64,000 nt of DNA from Companilactobacillus kimchii DSM 13961 = JCM 10707 (GCF_001435445.1 NZ_AZDH01000003.1:136572-200571), one strand, 5' to 3'; numbered from the stretch's first letter, positions 45,772-55,392 are shown. Notes: generated by a model not told the origin, from the sequence alone. Numbers and translations are program-made.

Positions 45772-46759
45772 TTTAAAACAAGGTAATTTGAGCAATGTTT
45801 ATTTAATTACCGGTGCAGAACAAGTTTTTATTAAGGATATTCAAAAATCATTTAAAGATATCATGTCTCCTGAAGAACGCGACATGAACTTTTCCAGCTT
45901 TGACTTGGAAGAAACATCTTTAGATGATGTGATAAATGAAGCCATCTCTGCTCCCTTCTTTGGCGAGAGAAGACTAGTTTTTGCTCAGAACCCTTATTTT
46001 TTAACGGCAGAACGTGTTAAAAATGCCGTTGAACAAAACACAGATTTATTGTTGAGATATATTCAAAATCCTACTCCATCAACAATTATGGTGATCTTTG
46101 CCTCATATGAAAAATTAGATGCTCGAAAGAAAATTGTTAAACAGTTAAAGAAGATAGCGGCCGTAGTTGATGCTGGTCAGATGGAAGGACCAGTTTTAAC
46201 TAGAACAATTCAAAATGATTTAAAAGCTGATGGTTATCAAATTGATGGAGAAGCGTTAGATCTATTAATAAATAAGACCAAAAGTAATTATTCTTTGATA
46301 ACGAACCAATTGGTTAAATTGAAGATGTATGCATTACAGTCGAAAAAAATTGATAAGCAGGCAGTAGAGGAATTAGTGCCACAGTCATTGGAAGATAATG
46401 TCTTTGATTTAATGAATCAAATTCTTAATAAAAATATCTATCAAGCTGAGGAACTGTATCATCAATTTTTGTTGCAAAAGATTGATCCGATACTTTTGAT
46501 TGCTATTTTGATGTCTCAACTACGTCTCTTGATTCAAGTTAAGGTGCTGACTGAAAGAGGTTTAACGGAAGCTACAATTTCTAAGAATCTTAAATTGCAT
46601 CCTTATCGAGTTAAATTGTCACATCGACAGTCTAAACGATTAGACATGAAGCAATTAATAGTTATGTATCAGGATTTAGTAAACCTAGATTATCAAATTA
46701 AATCAGGGCAAGGGGACAAGGAATTACTGTTTGATCTCTTTATAGCGAAATTTGCATAA
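45746..46759 (+). CDS. holA: DNA polymerase III subunit delta
   Basis: Part of the clamp loader, opening the beta sliding clamp. The 337-residue protein begins KIAELKSNLKQGNLSNVYLITGAEQVF and has the helical C-terminal collar domain (DNVFDLMNQILNKN near residue 213). TTG at 45746 with AAAGGGTGA is preferred over GTG at 45737, which is inside the Shine-Dalgarno. The start overlaps comEC by 26 bases, so competence and replication genes share a transcript. Confidence 0.92.
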   Translation: MKIAELKSNLKQGNLSNVYLITGAEQVFIKDIQKSFKDIMSPEERDMNFSSFDLEETSLDDVINEAISAPFFGERRLVFAQNPYFLTAERVKNAVEQNTDLLLRYIQNPTPSTIMVIFASYEKLDARKKIVKQLKKIAAVVDAGQMEGPVLTRTIQNDLKADGYQIDGEALDLLINKTKSNYSLITNQLVKLKMYALQSKKIDKQAVEELVPQSLEDNVFDLMNQILNKNIYQAEELYHQFLLQKIDPILLIAILMSQLRLLIQVKVLTERGLTEATISKNLKLHPYRVKLSHRQSKRLDMKQLIVMYQDLVNLDYQIKSGQGDKELLFDLFIAKFA

Positions 46760-46760
46760 T

Positions 46761-46797
46761 AAAAAGGAGTTCAGAATAATATCTGAACTCCTTTTTT
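46761..46797 (+). terminator. Terminator of comEA-comEC-holA
   Basis: AAAAAGGAGTTCAGA (46761-46775) pairs perfectly with TCTGAACTCCTTTTT (46782-46796), loop of 6 bases. A-run upstream makes it potentially bidirectional. Confidence 0.9.
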
Positions 46798-46802
46798 AGA
46801 AA

Positions 46803-46829
46803 TAAAAAAGCAACCAATATAGGTCGCTT
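46803..46829 (-). terminator. Terminator of rpsT
   Basis: On the minus strand AAGCGACC (46829-46822) pairs with GGTTGCTT (46815-46808) and TTTT follows, four bases after the rpsT stop. Confidence 0.75.
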
Positions 46830-46833
46830 AAGA

Positions 46834-47082
46834 TTAATTCAATTTAGCAAGTCTTGACTTATCGCGAGCAGCTTTGTTAGCCTTGATTAGGCCCTTAGCT
46901 TTAGCCATGTCAATAGCACGAACTGCTGTTCTAAACATATCTTCTTTGTTGTCAGCGTTATTAGCGGCTGAAGTTTCAAAGTTCTTGATAGCTGAACGCA
47001 TAGAGCTCTTTTGTGAAGCGTTACGAAGAGTTGCACTTTGTGCAGTCTTTACACGTTTCATAGCTGATTTAATTTGTGGCAT
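46834..47082 (-). CDS. rpsT: 30S ribosomal protein S20
   Basis: An 82-residue basic helical protein that binds 16S rRNA early in 30S assembly. [14 protein letters not shown] at the N-terminus, RSAIKNFE in the middle and the C-terminal [20 protein letters not shown] are typical. ATG at 47082 follows GGAGGTG by 6 bases. It is convergent with holA and divergent from rpsO. Confidence 0.96.
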   Translation of the reverse strand: MPQIKSAMKRVKTAQSATLRNASQKSSMRSAIKNFETSAANNADNKEDMFRTAVRAIDMAKAKGLIKANKAARDKSRLAKLN

Positions 47083-47129
47083 CAATTTCACCTCCGATTA
47101 CCTAGTAAGCTTAAAACTCAATACATAGA

Positions 47130-47158
47130 ATTATACATAATTAGCTTTGGCAATGCAA
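47130..47158 (-). promoter_or_regulatory. Promoter of rpsT
   Basis: On the minus strand TTGCAT (47158-47153) and TATAAT (47135-47130) are 17 bases apart, close to the sigma-70 consensus. Confidence 0.75.
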
Positions 47159-47223
47159 TGAAATGTCGATTTTTTTTACACTATTGCAATATTCTACATT
47201 ATGTAGTAAATTAGTTAGTTGTG

Positions 47224-47273
47224 TTAACCATGCTCTGTTTGACGAATCACCAACGCAGACATAGTTTGGCTAA
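47224..47273 (+). promoter_or_regulatory. Candidate S15 autoregulatory leader of rpsO
   Basis: TTAACCATG..CTG.TTG pairs with CAA..CAG.CAT....GGCTAA across 50 bases, forming an interrupted long hairpin 25 bases before the rpsO start with no T-run. S15 leaders in other bacteria fold into structures that S15 binds. The identity is inferred from place and fold; a promoter such as TTGCAA-17-TAAATT (47184-47212) is uncertain. Confidence 0.5.
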
Positions 47274-47297
47274 ATATATAAGGAAAAGGTGAATGAA

Positions 47298-47567
47298 ATG
47301 GCTATTTCAAAACAAAAGAAAAATGAAGTTATCAAACAATATGCACGTAAAGATGGAGACACTGGTTCTCCAGAAGTACAAATTGCTGTTTTAACTTATG
47401 ATATTAATTCTCTAAACGATCACTTGAAAGTTAACAAGAAAGACCACCACTCATATGTTGGTCTATTAAAGAAAATTGGTCACCGTCGTAACCTATTGGC
47501 ATACCTACGTAACAAGGATGTTCAACGTTACCATGATTTGATCAAATCATTAGGTCTACGTCGTTAA
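47298..47567 (+). CDS. rpsO: 30S ribosomal protein S15
   Basis: An 89-residue primary 16S rRNA-binding protein, the family's exact usual length. [16 protein letters not shown] near residue 15, [15 protein letters not shown] near residue 45 and [21 protein letters not shown] at the end are diagnostic. ATG at 47298 with AAAAGGTGA is chosen. The gene has its own leader and terminator. Confidence 0.98.
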   Translation: MAISKQKKNEVIKQYARKDGDTGSPEVQIAVLTYDINSLNDHLKVNKKDHHSYVGLLKKIGHRRNLLAYLRNKDVQRYHDLIKSLGLRR

Positions 47568-47576
47568 TATCAATTT

Positions 47577-47610
47577 AAGAAGTTTCCCATTTGGGAGGCT
47601 TCTTTTTTTT
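47577..47610 (+). terminator. Terminator of rpsO
   Basis: AAGAAGTTTCCC (47577-47588) pairs with GGGAGGCTTCTT (47593-47604), followed by T's. Confidence 0.88.
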
Positions 47611-47618
47611 CGCTTTTT

Positions 47619-47647
47619 TTTATATATTGTCTCTCGTATGGTAGAAT
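47619..47647 (+). promoter_or_regulatory. Promoter of the RNase J2 gene
   Basis: TTTATA (47619-47624) and TAGAAT (47642-47647) are 17 bases apart with TGG before the -10. The resulting leader of about 87 bases holds AGTCTT/AAGACT and ATAG/CTAT complementary pieces that could fold. Confidence 0.6.
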
Positions 47648-47740
47648 AACAATCAGGTATAGCTTAAATAGTCTTAAAAGACTTAAGAATCACAATAGAA
47701 TATTATGATCTATGCTATTTTAATGAAATGAGAGATGGAA

Positions 47741-49438
47741 ATGAGCAAAAAAATTAAGATAATTTTGTTAAGTGGCGTACGTGAAAATGGAAAGAATATG
47801 TACGCAGTAGAAGTAAATGATGAGATCTATATTTTGGATATTGGTTTGCAATACCCAGATAATGATCTTTATGGAATTGATGTAGTTGTACCAGATATGA
47901 CTTACATTAAGAAAAATATTGATAAAGTGGTGGGAATCTTCCTATCACACGGTCATGCAGATGCAATCGGTGCTTTGCCATACCTAATCAGTGATTATGA
48001 CATTCCTGTATTTGGTTCAGAAATGACGATTGAACTAGCTAAGATTGTTTGTTCAAATGACAGTCGCAGTAAGAAATTCTCAGATTTTCACGTTATTGAT
48101 GAAAACACAGCTATTGATTTTGAACAGGCTTCGGTTTCATTCTTTAAAACGACCCATTCAATCCCAGGTTCTTTAGGAACAGTTATCAAAACTGAAGAAG
48201 GTCAAATTGTTTATACTGGTGACTTTAAATTTGATCAAGCCGCTGTACCAGTTTATAAAACTGACTATGGTCGTATTGCTAAAATCGGTAGTGAACGAGT
48301 TTTGGCCTTATTGAGTGACTCTGCTAATGCTGAATCACCTTATGAAAATTCTAATGAACGTGATATCTATGAATATATTTTGGATACATTCAGTTATCAT
48401 AATGGTCGTATCATTGTGGCTCAAGTGGCTTCGAATATTCAAAGAATGCAACAAGTCTTGGATGCAGCTGCTAAGACAGGTAGAAGAGTTTTCCTATCAG
48501 GAACAGATGCCGAAAAGATTGTTAAAACAGCCATGAACTTAGGCTATTTGAAGATTAGTGATAAAGAGTTAATTTTAAAGCCTAAAGAATTAAAGGGCTT
48601 TGATAATAATAAATTAGTTGTTGTTGAAACTGGTAAAATGGGTGAACCAGTCAAGGTTCTTCGTAAGATGGCTAATCCAGCCGCTAAGACGAAGTTCCAA
48701 ATTGAAGAAGGGGATTTAGTATTTATCGCTACAACTCCTTCACATGCTATGGATACGACTGTTGCTAAAGCTAGAGATGCTATTTATCGAACAGGTGCTG
48801 AAGTTAAAGCTTTGAGCGATGACAAGCATTCTTCAGGTCATGCTAATAAGACTGATCTACAATTGATGATCAATCTTTTGAGCCCAGAAAATGTTATTCC
48901 TGTTCAAGGAGAATATCGTCTTTTGGATGCTCATGCGAGAATTGCTCACGAAACAGGTATCCCTTATCAAAATATCTTCCTCACTAAAAAAGGTGATGTT
49001 TTGAATTATGAAAATGGCCAATTCTATCAAGCTAAGGCTGTTGACGCCGGAGATACTATGATCGATGGAAAAGGTGTCGGTGACATTGGAAGCATTGTTC
49101 TACGTGATCGTGAGTTATTAGCCGAGGACGGTGTTTTCATTGCGGTGGCTACAATTGATCGTAAAAAGAAGAAAGTCGTTGCTAAGCCTAAAATTACGGC
49201 TCGTGGGTTCGTTTATATGCGTGCCAGCCGTGATTTATTGAGTGAAAGCTCAGATATTATTGTTAAGACCATAGTAGACTACATGCAAAATAGTAAAGAT
49301 TTTGATTGGTCTGATTTGAAACAAGATGTCCGTGACAAGTTAAATCACTTCTTGTATGAACAAACTAATCGTCATCCGGTAATTCTTCCTGTAATCATGG
49401 AAGTAAACCAGAACAGACATAGAAAAGCCAAAAAATAA
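47741..49438 (+). CDS. rnjB: Ribonuclease J2 (degenerate active site)
   Basis: A 565-residue paralogue of RNase J1 that pairs with it in Firmicutes. The start SKKIKIILLSGVRENGKNMYAV is typical of J2. The zinc motif reads HGHADAIGA (H70, H72, D74, A75), so the last His of HxHxDH is Ala, in contrast to the complete motif of the J1 gene at 27.3-29 kb. Weak intrinsic activity and a structural role in the J1-J2 complex are known for such proteins. ATG at 47741 fits the family start; ATG at 47735 is possible. Confidence 0.93.
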   Translation: MSKKIKIILLSGVRENGKNMYAVEVNDEIYILDIGLQYPDNDLYGIDVVVPDMTYIKKNIDKVVGIFLSHGHADAIGALPYLISDYDIPVFGSEMTIELAKIVCSNDSRSKKFSDFHVIDENTAIDFEQASVSFFKTTHSIPGSLGTVIKTEEGQIVYTGDFKFDQAAVPVYKTDYGRIAKIGSERVLALLSDSANAESPYENSNERDIYEYILDTFSYHNGRIIVAQVASNIQRMQQVLDAAAKTGRRVFLSGTDAEKIVKTAMNLGYLKISDKELILKPKELKGFDNNKLVVVETGKMGEPVKVLRKMANPAAKTKFQIEEGDLVFIATTPSHAMDTTVAKARDAIYRTGAEVKALSDDKHSSGHANKTDLQLMINLLSPENVIPVQGEYRLLDAHARIAHETGIPYQNIFLTKKGDVLNYENGQFYQAKAVDAGDTMIDGKGVGDIGSIVLRDRELLAEDGVFIAVATIDRKKKKVVAKPKITARGFVYMRASRDLLSESSDIIVKTIVDYMQNSKDFDWSDLKQDVRDKLNHFLYEQTNRHPVILPVIMEVNQNRHRKAKK

Positions 49439-49474
49439 ACTGATTTAATTAGTTAGATATTGTTGAGGTATTGT

Positions 49475-50422
49475 ATGGACGACTCAGATAATCTAAAAAA
49501 AATTATTGATCAGGCGGAAGAAGCCTTTGAACAGGGTGTTTGGTCTGAAGCAGTAGATTTATATACGCAGGCATATGCAATGCAGCAGTCATTCTCAATT
49601 AACAGAGGGTTGGCTGCTTCTTTGTTGAATCAAAAAAGGCCTGGTGACGCTGAAGCTGTAATCTTAGATTATTTTAATTATTACCTCAGTGAACCGGAAA
49701 CGGCTGAATTAGCTTTGGATATTATTTTAGAAAATGATGATTTCTTATTAGCTAATCAAATGTTAAATTTTTATGACATAGAGACATTGCCACACATCAA
49801 GCCGGAATTTGTAGAAGATATAACGAAACGAATACAAGTAGCAGAAGATCGTCACGAGCGTTCTTTCAAGCCAGAAAAGAAACAATTATCAAAACGGCTC
49901 TATTCCATCGTTACAGAATCTACTCCAAAGCAAATTCAATTGTTAAGAAGTTTGCGACAATTTAACAAGAATGATTATGTAAAGAATGCAAAGATTTTAT
50001 TAGTCAATCCCTTGCTACATCCACTTTTAAAGAGTGAAGCTCTGGAAAATTTATTGAAGTTGGGAATTGATGAAACTATAGATATTTCATTTTACGGTGA
50101 AAATAAAACTTGCAATCCAAGTGACTTAATGCCTATTATGTCAACTGATGTCTATTTGAAAATGTGCGACGAATTAGAAAAATTATTAACTGACGAAAAT
50201 GATTCTCAGCTCGAAAACTTTAAAGGTGAGTTGTCACTGTATGCGGCATTTGTCTATCCGTTTGGTGATGAAATAATAAAAAGTCCAAGACTCTGGACAA
50301 AAGCCATGCTTTTAAGGTATCGTTTAGTTGATGAATCACAAATAAGTGATAATCAGGGGTTAAAGGAAGTAAATAATTGGCTAAAAAGGTTCGATGAGCT
50401 AATAAATGCCTTCCAAGAGTGA
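49475..50422 (+). CDS. TPR-like protein of unknown function
   Basis: A 315-residue soluble helical protein. The first 80 residues form one or two TPR units (AEEAFEQGVWSEAVDLYTQAYAM); the rest is helical without a recognised domain. ATG at 49475 follows TGAGGT by 5 bases. Proteins of this kind are found between the J2 gene and tuf in lactobacilli; role unknown. Only a weak AT-rich hairpin follows it. Confidence 0.8.
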   Translation: MDDSDNLKKIIDQAEEAFEQGVWSEAVDLYTQAYAMQQSFSINRGLAASLLNQKRPGDAEAVILDYFNYYLSEPETAELALDIILENDDFLLANQMLNFYDIETLPHIKPEFVEDITKRIQVAEDRHERSFKPEKKQLSKRLYSIVTESTPKQIQLLRSLRQFNKNDYVKNAKILLVNPLLHPLLKSEALENLLKLGIDETIDISFYGENKTCNPSDLMPIMSTDVYLKMCDELEKLLTDENDSQLENFKGELSLYAAFVYPFGDEIIKSPRLWTKAMLLRYRLVDESQISDNQGLKEVNNWLKRFDELINAFQE

Positions 50423-50450
50423 AAAAAATTAACTTTTTTCGCTTTGAGTA

Positions 50451-50479
50451 TTTACAATTCCGATTACTCCCCGTATAAT
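50451..50479 (+). promoter_or_regulatory. tuf promoter P1
   Basis: TTTACA (50451-50456) and perfect TATAAT (50474-50479) at 17 bases. Confidence 0.8.
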
Positions 50480-50520
50480 CCAAAGAGTATATTTTTAGTC
50501 GGTGATTTGCTTTGAATTAC

Positions 50521-50549
50521 TTTGCTTTCACCTCTGAAAGTAGTATAAT
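50521..50549 (+). promoter_or_regulatory. tuf promoter P2
   Basis: TTTGCT (50521-50526) and perfect TATAAT (50544-50549) at 17 bases, exactly 70 bp after P1. Confidence 0.65.
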
Positions 50550-50627
50550 TTTTCAGTAAAGAGTCGTCTAAAGAACATTTTCTTTGGATCAATCTTATGA
50601 AATGAAATTTTAGGAGGATTCTTTGTA

Positions 50628-51818
50628 ATGGCAGAAAAAGAACATTATGAGAGAACAAAGCCCCATGTAAATATTGGGACAATTGGTCACGTTGACCACG
50701 GTAAGACTACTTTAACAGCTGCAATCACTAAAGTATTGGCTGACAAAGGTTTAGCTAAGGCTGAAGATTATGCTGATATCGATAAGGCCCCAGAAGAAAA
50801 GGAACGTGGGATTACTATCAACACAGCCCATGTTGAATACGAAACTGAAAAGCGTCACTATGCACATATCGATGCTCCAGGACACGCTGATTACGTTAAG
50901 AATATGATCACTGGTGCTGCACAAATGGATGGTGCTATCCTTGTTGTTGCTGCAACTGATGGTCCTATGCCACAAACTCGTGAACATATCTTGCTTGCTA
51001 GACAAGTTGGTGTTGAATACATCGTTGTCTTCTTGAACAAGACTGATCTTGTTGACGATCCAGAACTAGTTGATCTAGTTGAGATGGAAGTTCGTGAACT
51101 TCTATCAGAATACGATTTCCCAGGGGATGACATTCCTGTTATCCGTGGTTCAGCTTTGAAAGCTCTTGAAGGTGACCCAGAAGAAATCAAACACGTTGAA
51201 GAATTACTTGATGTTGTTGATGAATACATCCCAACACCAGAACGTGATAATACAAAACCATTTATGATGCCTGTTGAAGATGTCTTCACTATCACTGGTC
51301 GTGGTACTGTTGCATCTGGTCGTATCGATCGTGGTGAAATTAAGATTGGTGACGAAGTTGAAATCGTTGGTTTGAAGCCAGAAGTATTGAAGTCAACTGT
51401 TACTGGTCTAGAAATGTTCCGTAAGACACTTGATTTAGGTGAAGCCGGAGATAACGTTGGTATCTTACTACGTGGTATTAACCGTGATCAAATCGAACGT
51501 GGACAAGTTCTTGCTAAGCCAGGTTCAATCCAAACTCACAACAAGTTCAAGGGTGAAGTTTATATCATGAGTAAAGAAGAAGGTGGACGTCATACTCCAT
51601 TCTTCTCAAACTACCGTCCACAATTCTACTTCCATACAACTGATGTTACTGGTGTTATTGAACTACCAGATGGTGTAGAAATGGTTATGCCTGGTGACCA
51701 AGTTACTTTTGAAGTTGACTTGATTGCTCCAGTTGCCATTGAAAATGGTACAAGATTTACTGTTCGTGAAGGTGGCCGTACTGTTGGTGCCGGAGTTGTT
51801 ACAGAAATCTTAGACTAA
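50628..51818 (+). CDS. tuf: Elongation factor Tu
   Basis: Brings aminoacyl-tRNA to the ribosome as a GTP complex. The 396-residue protein has G1 GHVDHGKTT (residues 19-27), [20 protein letters not shown], and G4 NKTD, followed by beta-barrel domains II and III. It uses strongly biased, preferred codons (GAA, GGT, CGT, CCA), the sign of very high expression. The AGGAGGAT ribosome binding site is near-perfect. In G4 the usual NKCD is NKTD, a common variant. Confidence 0.98.
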   Translation: MAEKEHYERTKPHVNIGTIGHVDHGKTTLTAAITKVLADKGLAKAEDYADIDKAPEEKERGITINTAHVEYETEKRHYAHIDAPGHADYVKNMITGAAQMDGAILVVAATDGPMPQTREHILLARQVGVEYIVVFLNKTDLVDDPELVDLVEMEVRELLSEYDFPGDDIPVIRGSALKALEGDPEEIKHVEELLDVVDEYIPTPERDNTKPFMMPVEDVFTITGRGTVASGRIDRGEIKIGDEVEIVGLKPEVLKSTVTGLEMFRKTLDLGEAGDNVGILLRGINRDQIERGQVLAKPGSIQTHNKFKGEVYIMSKEEGGRHTPFFSNYRPQFYFHTTDVTGVIELPDGVEMVMPGDQVTFEVDLIAPVAIENGTRFTVREGGRTVGAGVVTEILD

Positions 51819-51840
51819 TTTTTAAGTGGTAATGATAATT

Positions 51841-51873
51841 AAAAAAGAGTTGGTTAATCCAGCTCTTTTTTTT
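51841..51873 (+). terminator. Terminator of tuf
   Basis: AAAAGAGTTGG pairs with CCAGCTCTTTT (one G-U) across a 5-base loop, then T's. Confidence 0.88.
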
Positions 51874-51970
51874 ATGGCTATTTTTTACGGCTAAGTTATT
51901 TAAAAATCGTAAAAAGTGTCATATAATATATAAATGATGTCTTAAAAAACCTATTAAATAACGTCAAATG

Positions 51971-51999
51971 TTTACAATATCACCATTTTAGGGTAATAT
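51971..51999 (+). promoter_or_regulatory. Promoter of tig
   Basis: TTTACA (51971-51976) and TAATAT (51994-51999) at 17 bases. A further TATAAT at 51922-51927 may mark a second start. Confidence 0.7.
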
Positions 52000-52041
52000 T
52001 ACAAAGTATGAGATCGTTGAAATACCGGAGGGATAATATAA

Positions 52042-53328
52042 ATGTCTGCTAAGGCTAAATTTACAAAAAAAGAAAATAATACTGGTGAATTAAAATTTGA
52101 AATTGACCAAGATACAATTAAAAAAGGTTTAGATACTGCTTTTAATCGTGTTAAGAAGAGCTTAAATGTTCCTGGATTCAGAAAGGGAAGAGTTCCTCGC
52201 CAAATCTTCAACCGTATGTACGGTGAAGAAGCATTGTACGAAGATGCATTGAACGCTGTTCTACCAGATGCATACCAAAGTGCTGTTGATGAAACTAAAG
52301 TAGAACCTGTTGACCAACCACAAATCAGTGTTGAATCAATGGAAAAAGACAAGCCATGGGCTATTACTGCAACTATTACAGTTAAACCAGATGTTGAACT
52401 TGGTGAATACAAGGGCATCGAAGTTAAGAAACAAAAACGTAATGTTATGAAAGCTGATGTTGAAGATCGTCTAACAGACCTTCAAAAACAACAAGCTGAA
52501 CTAGTTCTTAAAGACGGTAAAGCTGAAAAGGGCGACACAGTTATTATTGACTATGTTGGTTCTGTTGATGGTAAAGAATTCGATGGTGGTAGCGCACAAA
52601 ACTACTCACTTGAATTAGGTTCAGGTTCATTCATTCCTGGATTTGAAGATGCATTGATTGGTCATGCTGCTGATGAAGATGTTGACGTAAATGTTACATT
52701 CCCAGAAGATTACCAAGCTAAGGAACTTGCTGGTAAGAAAGCTATCTTTAAGACAAAGATTCATGAAGTTAAGTCAAAGGAATTACCTAAGTTAGATGAT
52801 GACTTTGCTAAGGATGTTGACGAAGACGTTGATACACTTGAAGAATTGAAGACAAAACTTCATGACGAAATCAAGGATCAAAAGAAAGAAACTGCTGAAG
52901 AAAACATTCAAGAAGAAGCAATTGCTGGAGCAGTTAAGAATGCCAAGATTGATGACATTCCACAAGCTATGATTGATACAGAAGTTGATAACCAATTGAA
53001 CCAATACTTGGCTAACCTACGTCGTCAAGGTATTGATCCTAAGTTGTACTATCAAATGACAGGTACAAACGAAGAAAGCTTGAAGAAACAATTTGCTAAA
53101 GATGCTGAAGAACGTGTAAAGACTGACTTAGTTATCGAAGCAATCGTTGCTAAAGAAAACATCAAACCAACAGAAGACGAAATTAAGAGTGAAGTTAAGT
53201 CACTAGCAGATGAATACAAGATGGAAGAATCCGCTGTAAGAAATGCACTTAGTGATGAAATGCTTGCCCATGATATCGGCGCTAAGAAAGCCATCGAATT
53301 AATCGTTGACTCAGCTGTTGAAAAATAA
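52042..53328 (+). CDS. tig: Trigger factor
   Basis: A 428-residue ribosome-associated chaperone with peptidyl-prolyl isomerase. The ribosome-binding motif [10 protein letters not shown] is near residue 46, the FKBP-type PPIase domain ([17 protein letters not shown]) is at about residues 165-245, and the C-terminal arms form the chaperone cradle. It is expressed with preferred codons, follows the tuf terminator and precedes clpX, the usual order. Confidence 0.97.
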   Translation: MSAKAKFTKKENNTGELKFEIDQDTIKKGLDTAFNRVKKSLNVPGFRKGRVPRQIFNRMYGEEALYEDALNAVLPDAYQSAVDETKVEPVDQPQISVESMEKDKPWAITATITVKPDVELGEYKGIEVKKQKRNVMKADVEDRLTDLQKQQAELVLKDGKAEKGDTVIIDYVGSVDGKEFDGGSAQNYSLELGSGSFIPGFEDALIGHAADEDVDVNVTFPEDYQAKELAGKKAIFKTKIHEVKSKELPKLDDDFAKDVDEDVDTLEELKTKLHDEIKDQKKETAEENIQEEAIAGAVKNAKIDDIPQAMIDTEVDNQLNQYLANLRRQGIDPKLYYQMTGTNEESLKKQFAKDAEERVKTDLVIEAIVAKENIKPTEDEIKSEVKSLADEYKMEESAVRNALSDEMLAHDIGAKKAIELIVDSAVEK

Positions 53329-53347
53329 TGTTTCTTTGAACTAAAAT

Positions 53348-53375
53348 AAAGGAAGCCACTGGGCTTCCTTTTTTT
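53348..53375 (+). terminator. Terminator of tig
   Basis: AAGGAAGCC (53349-53357) pairs with GGCTTCCTT (53362-53370), then T's. Confidence 0.87.
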
Positions 53376-53403
53376 GTAAAAACGATGGCTTCAAACTAAT
53401 TAC

Positions 53404-53432
53404 TTTACTCGAAGTTATTACAATGCTAGACT
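53404..53432 (+). promoter_or_regulatory. Promoter of clpX
   Basis: TTTACT (53404-53409) and TAGACT (53427-53432) at 17 bases with TGC before the -10. Confidence 0.6.
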
Positions 53433-53467
53433 TTCAAAGTAATTGGAACTATTGAAGGAGAATAACT

Positions 53468-54715
53468 ATGTTTGATAGTACAGAAAATACTGGCACAATT
53501 AGCTGTTCATTCTGTGGTAAGACGCAATATCAAGTTAAAAAAATTGTTGCTGGACCAGGTGTGTACATTTGTAATGAATGTATTGATTTATGTAAGGAAA
53601 TCATTGATGAAGAATTAAACGAATCTACACCAATGGATCTTGAAAATATCCCAACACCTGTAGAAATTAAAAAGATTCTTGATGAATATGTAATTGGACA
53701 AACTGATGCGAAGAGGGCATTGTCAGTTGCCGTTTATAATCATTACAAGAGAATTAATAAAATGGAACACCTTAAAGATGGTGAAACAGAGTTACAAAAG
53801 AGTAATATTGCTCTAATCGGACCTACTGGTTCTGGTAAGACTTTCTTGGCTCAAACTTTGGCTCGTATTTTGAAGGTACCATTTGCAATTGCAGATGCTA
53901 CAACATTAACTGAAGCTGGTTATGTTGGTGAAGATGTTGAGAACATTCTTTTGAAGCTTTTGCAAAATGCTGACTTTGATGTAGATAAGGCCGAACACGG
54001 TATTGTTTATATTGATGAAATTGATAAGATTGCTAAGAAGAGTGAGAATGTCTCCATCACTCGTGATGTGTCTGGTGAAGGTGTTCAACAAGCACTTCTA
54101 AAGATTCTTGAAGGTACAATTGCTAGTGTGCCACCACAAGGTGGTAGAAAGCATCCTCAACAAGAATTAATTCAAATCGATACAACCAATATTCTCTTTA
54201 TTGTCGGTGGTGCCTTTGATGGTATTGAACAAATTGTTAAGAACCGTTTAGGCGATAAGACAATTGGTTTTGGTGCTGAACAACAAGCAACGATTGCTGA
54301 AGAGAAGAGTCTGATGCAACAAATCATCCCTGAAGATTTGATGAAGTTTGGTATTATTCCTGAATTTATTGGTCGTATTCCAATAGTAACAGCTCTTGAG
54401 AAGCTTACAGAGAGTGACTTGGTTGATATCTTAACAAAGCCAAAGAACGCTCTTATTAAGCAATATAAGGAACTGTTAAACTTGGATGGAGTCAATCTAA
54501 TCTTTACTGATGGTGCCTTGAAAGAAATTGCTAAGATGTCAATCGAAAGAAATACTGGTGCTCGTGGTTTGAGATCTATTGTTGAAGAAACAATGCTCGA
54601 TACTATGTTCGATATTCCTGGACGTGATGATGTTGAAAGTGTCAAAGTAACTAAAGAAGCTGTTAGAAAAATCAAAGAACCAGAATTGATTCTTAAAAAT
54701 GGAGAAGTTGCCTAG
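53468..54715 (+). CDS. clpX: ATP-dependent Clp protease ATP-binding subunit ClpX
   Basis: The 415-residue AAA+ unfoldase that feeds ClpP. An N-terminal zinc-binding domain has C13, C16, C35 and C38; Walker A is GPTGSGKT near residue 118, Walker B is IVYIDEIDK near residue 178, and the pore loop GYVGEDVE is near residue 152. The ClpP-docking IGF loop is visible as KTIGFG near residue 268. clpP is not in this window. The terminator overlaps its last codons. Confidence 0.97.
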   Translation: MFDSTENTGTISCSFCGKTQYQVKKIVAGPGVYICNECIDLCKEIIDEELNESTPMDLENIPTPVEIKKILDEYVIGQTDAKRALSVAVYNHYKRINKMEHLKDGETELQKSNIALIGPTGSGKTFLAQTLARILKVPFAIADATTLTEAGYVGEDVENILLKLLQNADFDVDKAEHGIVYIDEIDKIAKKSENVSITRDVSGEGVQQALLKILEGTIASVPPQGGRKHPQQELIQIDTTNILFIVGGAFDGIEQIVKNRLGDKTIGFGAEQQATIAEEKSLMQQIIPEDLMKFGIIPEFIGRIPIVTALEKLTESDLVDILTKPKNALIKQYKELLNLDGVNLIFTDGALKEIAKMSIERNTGARGLRSIVEETMLDTMFDIPGRDDVESVKVTKEAVRKIKEPELILKNGEVA

Positions 54716-54730
54716 TGGGCAGCTTTTTTT
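54705..54730 (+). terminator. Terminator overlapping the clpX end
   Basis: AAGTTGCC pairs with GGCAGCTT (one G-U) around the clpX stop codon, then TTTTTT. engB follows after 34 bases, so it depends on read-through or its own promoter. Confidence 0.8.
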
Positions 54731-54763
54731 GTTTATGGTAAAATTACTTCATTGAGGTGAATT

Positions 54764-55345
54764 ATGCAGGTAAATAATGTATCAATGAATTTGAGCGCCG
54801 TAAGCTCAAAACAATATCCAAGTGAAGGTTATCCAGAAATAGCCTTGTTAGGTCGTTCTAACGTCGGAAAGTCTTCTTTGATAAATACTCTTATCAATCG
54901 TAAAAGCTTTGCGAGAACGTCTAGTACGCCAGGTAAGACGCAAACACTTAACTTTTATAATATCGAAGATCAATTATATCTTGTTGATGTTCCTGGATAT
55001 GGCTTTGCTAAGGTTTCCAAAAAGCAACGTGAAGAATTCGGTGTCATGATCGAAGAATATTTGACTACTCGTGATGTTTTGAAGGGTGTAGTTATTTTAG
55101 TTGATGGTCGTCATCAACCTAGTGAAGATGATATTTCAATGTATCAATTTGTCAGTTATTATCATATTCCTACATTGATTGTGGCTACAAAGATGGACAA
55201 GGTTAAAGGAAATCAGTGGAATAAGACTATTAGCCAAGTCAAGAAAGCAATGCAAATCAATCAAACCGACGGACTACAATTATTTAGTTCTGATACTAAG
55301 TATGGTAAAGAAGAAGTCTGGGACTGGATTGAAAAACATATGTAA
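54764..55345 (+). CDS. engB: Ribosome biogenesis GTP-binding protein EngB (YsxC)
   Basis: A 193-residue GTPase needed for late 50S assembly. G1 GRSNVGKSSL near residue 29, G2 around TSSTPGKTQT, G3 DVPGYGFAKV near residue 75 and G4 TKMDK near residue 146 are all present. A TGAGGTG ribosome binding site precedes the ATG. The clpX-engB order is conserved in Firmicutes. Confidence 0.96.
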   Translation: MQVNNVSMNLSAVSSKQYPSEGYPEIALLGRSNVGKSSLINTLINRKSFARTSSTPGKTQTLNFYNIEDQLYLVDVPGYGFAKVSKKQREEFGVMIEEYLTTRDVLKGVVILVDGRHQPSEDDISMYQFVSYYHIPTLIVATKMDKVKGNQWNKTISQVKKAMQINQTDGLQLFSSDTKYGKEEVWDWIEKHM

Positions 55346-55351
55346 CAAAAG

Positions 55352-55392
55352 AAGAGATAGTAATCAAATCATGATTACTATCTCTTTTTTTA
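55352..55392. terminator. Terminator between engB and a convergent phosphatase gene
   Basis: AAGAGATAGTAATC (55352-55365) pairs perfectly with GATTACTATCTCTT (55373-55386), followed by T's on plus. The minus side has an A-run-derived TTTTG, weaker. Confidence 0.88.

Noticed and set aside
50423-50450. GTGAAAAAA / TTTTTTCGC hairpin after the TPR gene as a terminator
   Set aside because: The stem is almost only A-T and the T-run is part of the stem; too weak to call.
50891-51295. 134-codon minus-strand open frame within tuf
   Set aside because: Antisense of strongly biased tuf codons produces long Ser/Thr-rich frames; not a gene.
51999-52418. 139-codon minus-strand open frame over the tig start
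   Set aside because: Antisense to tig and its promoter region; no start signals.
54172-54675. 167-codon minus-strand open frame within clpX
   Set aside because: Antisense shadow with Ser/Ile-rich composition and no upstream signals.
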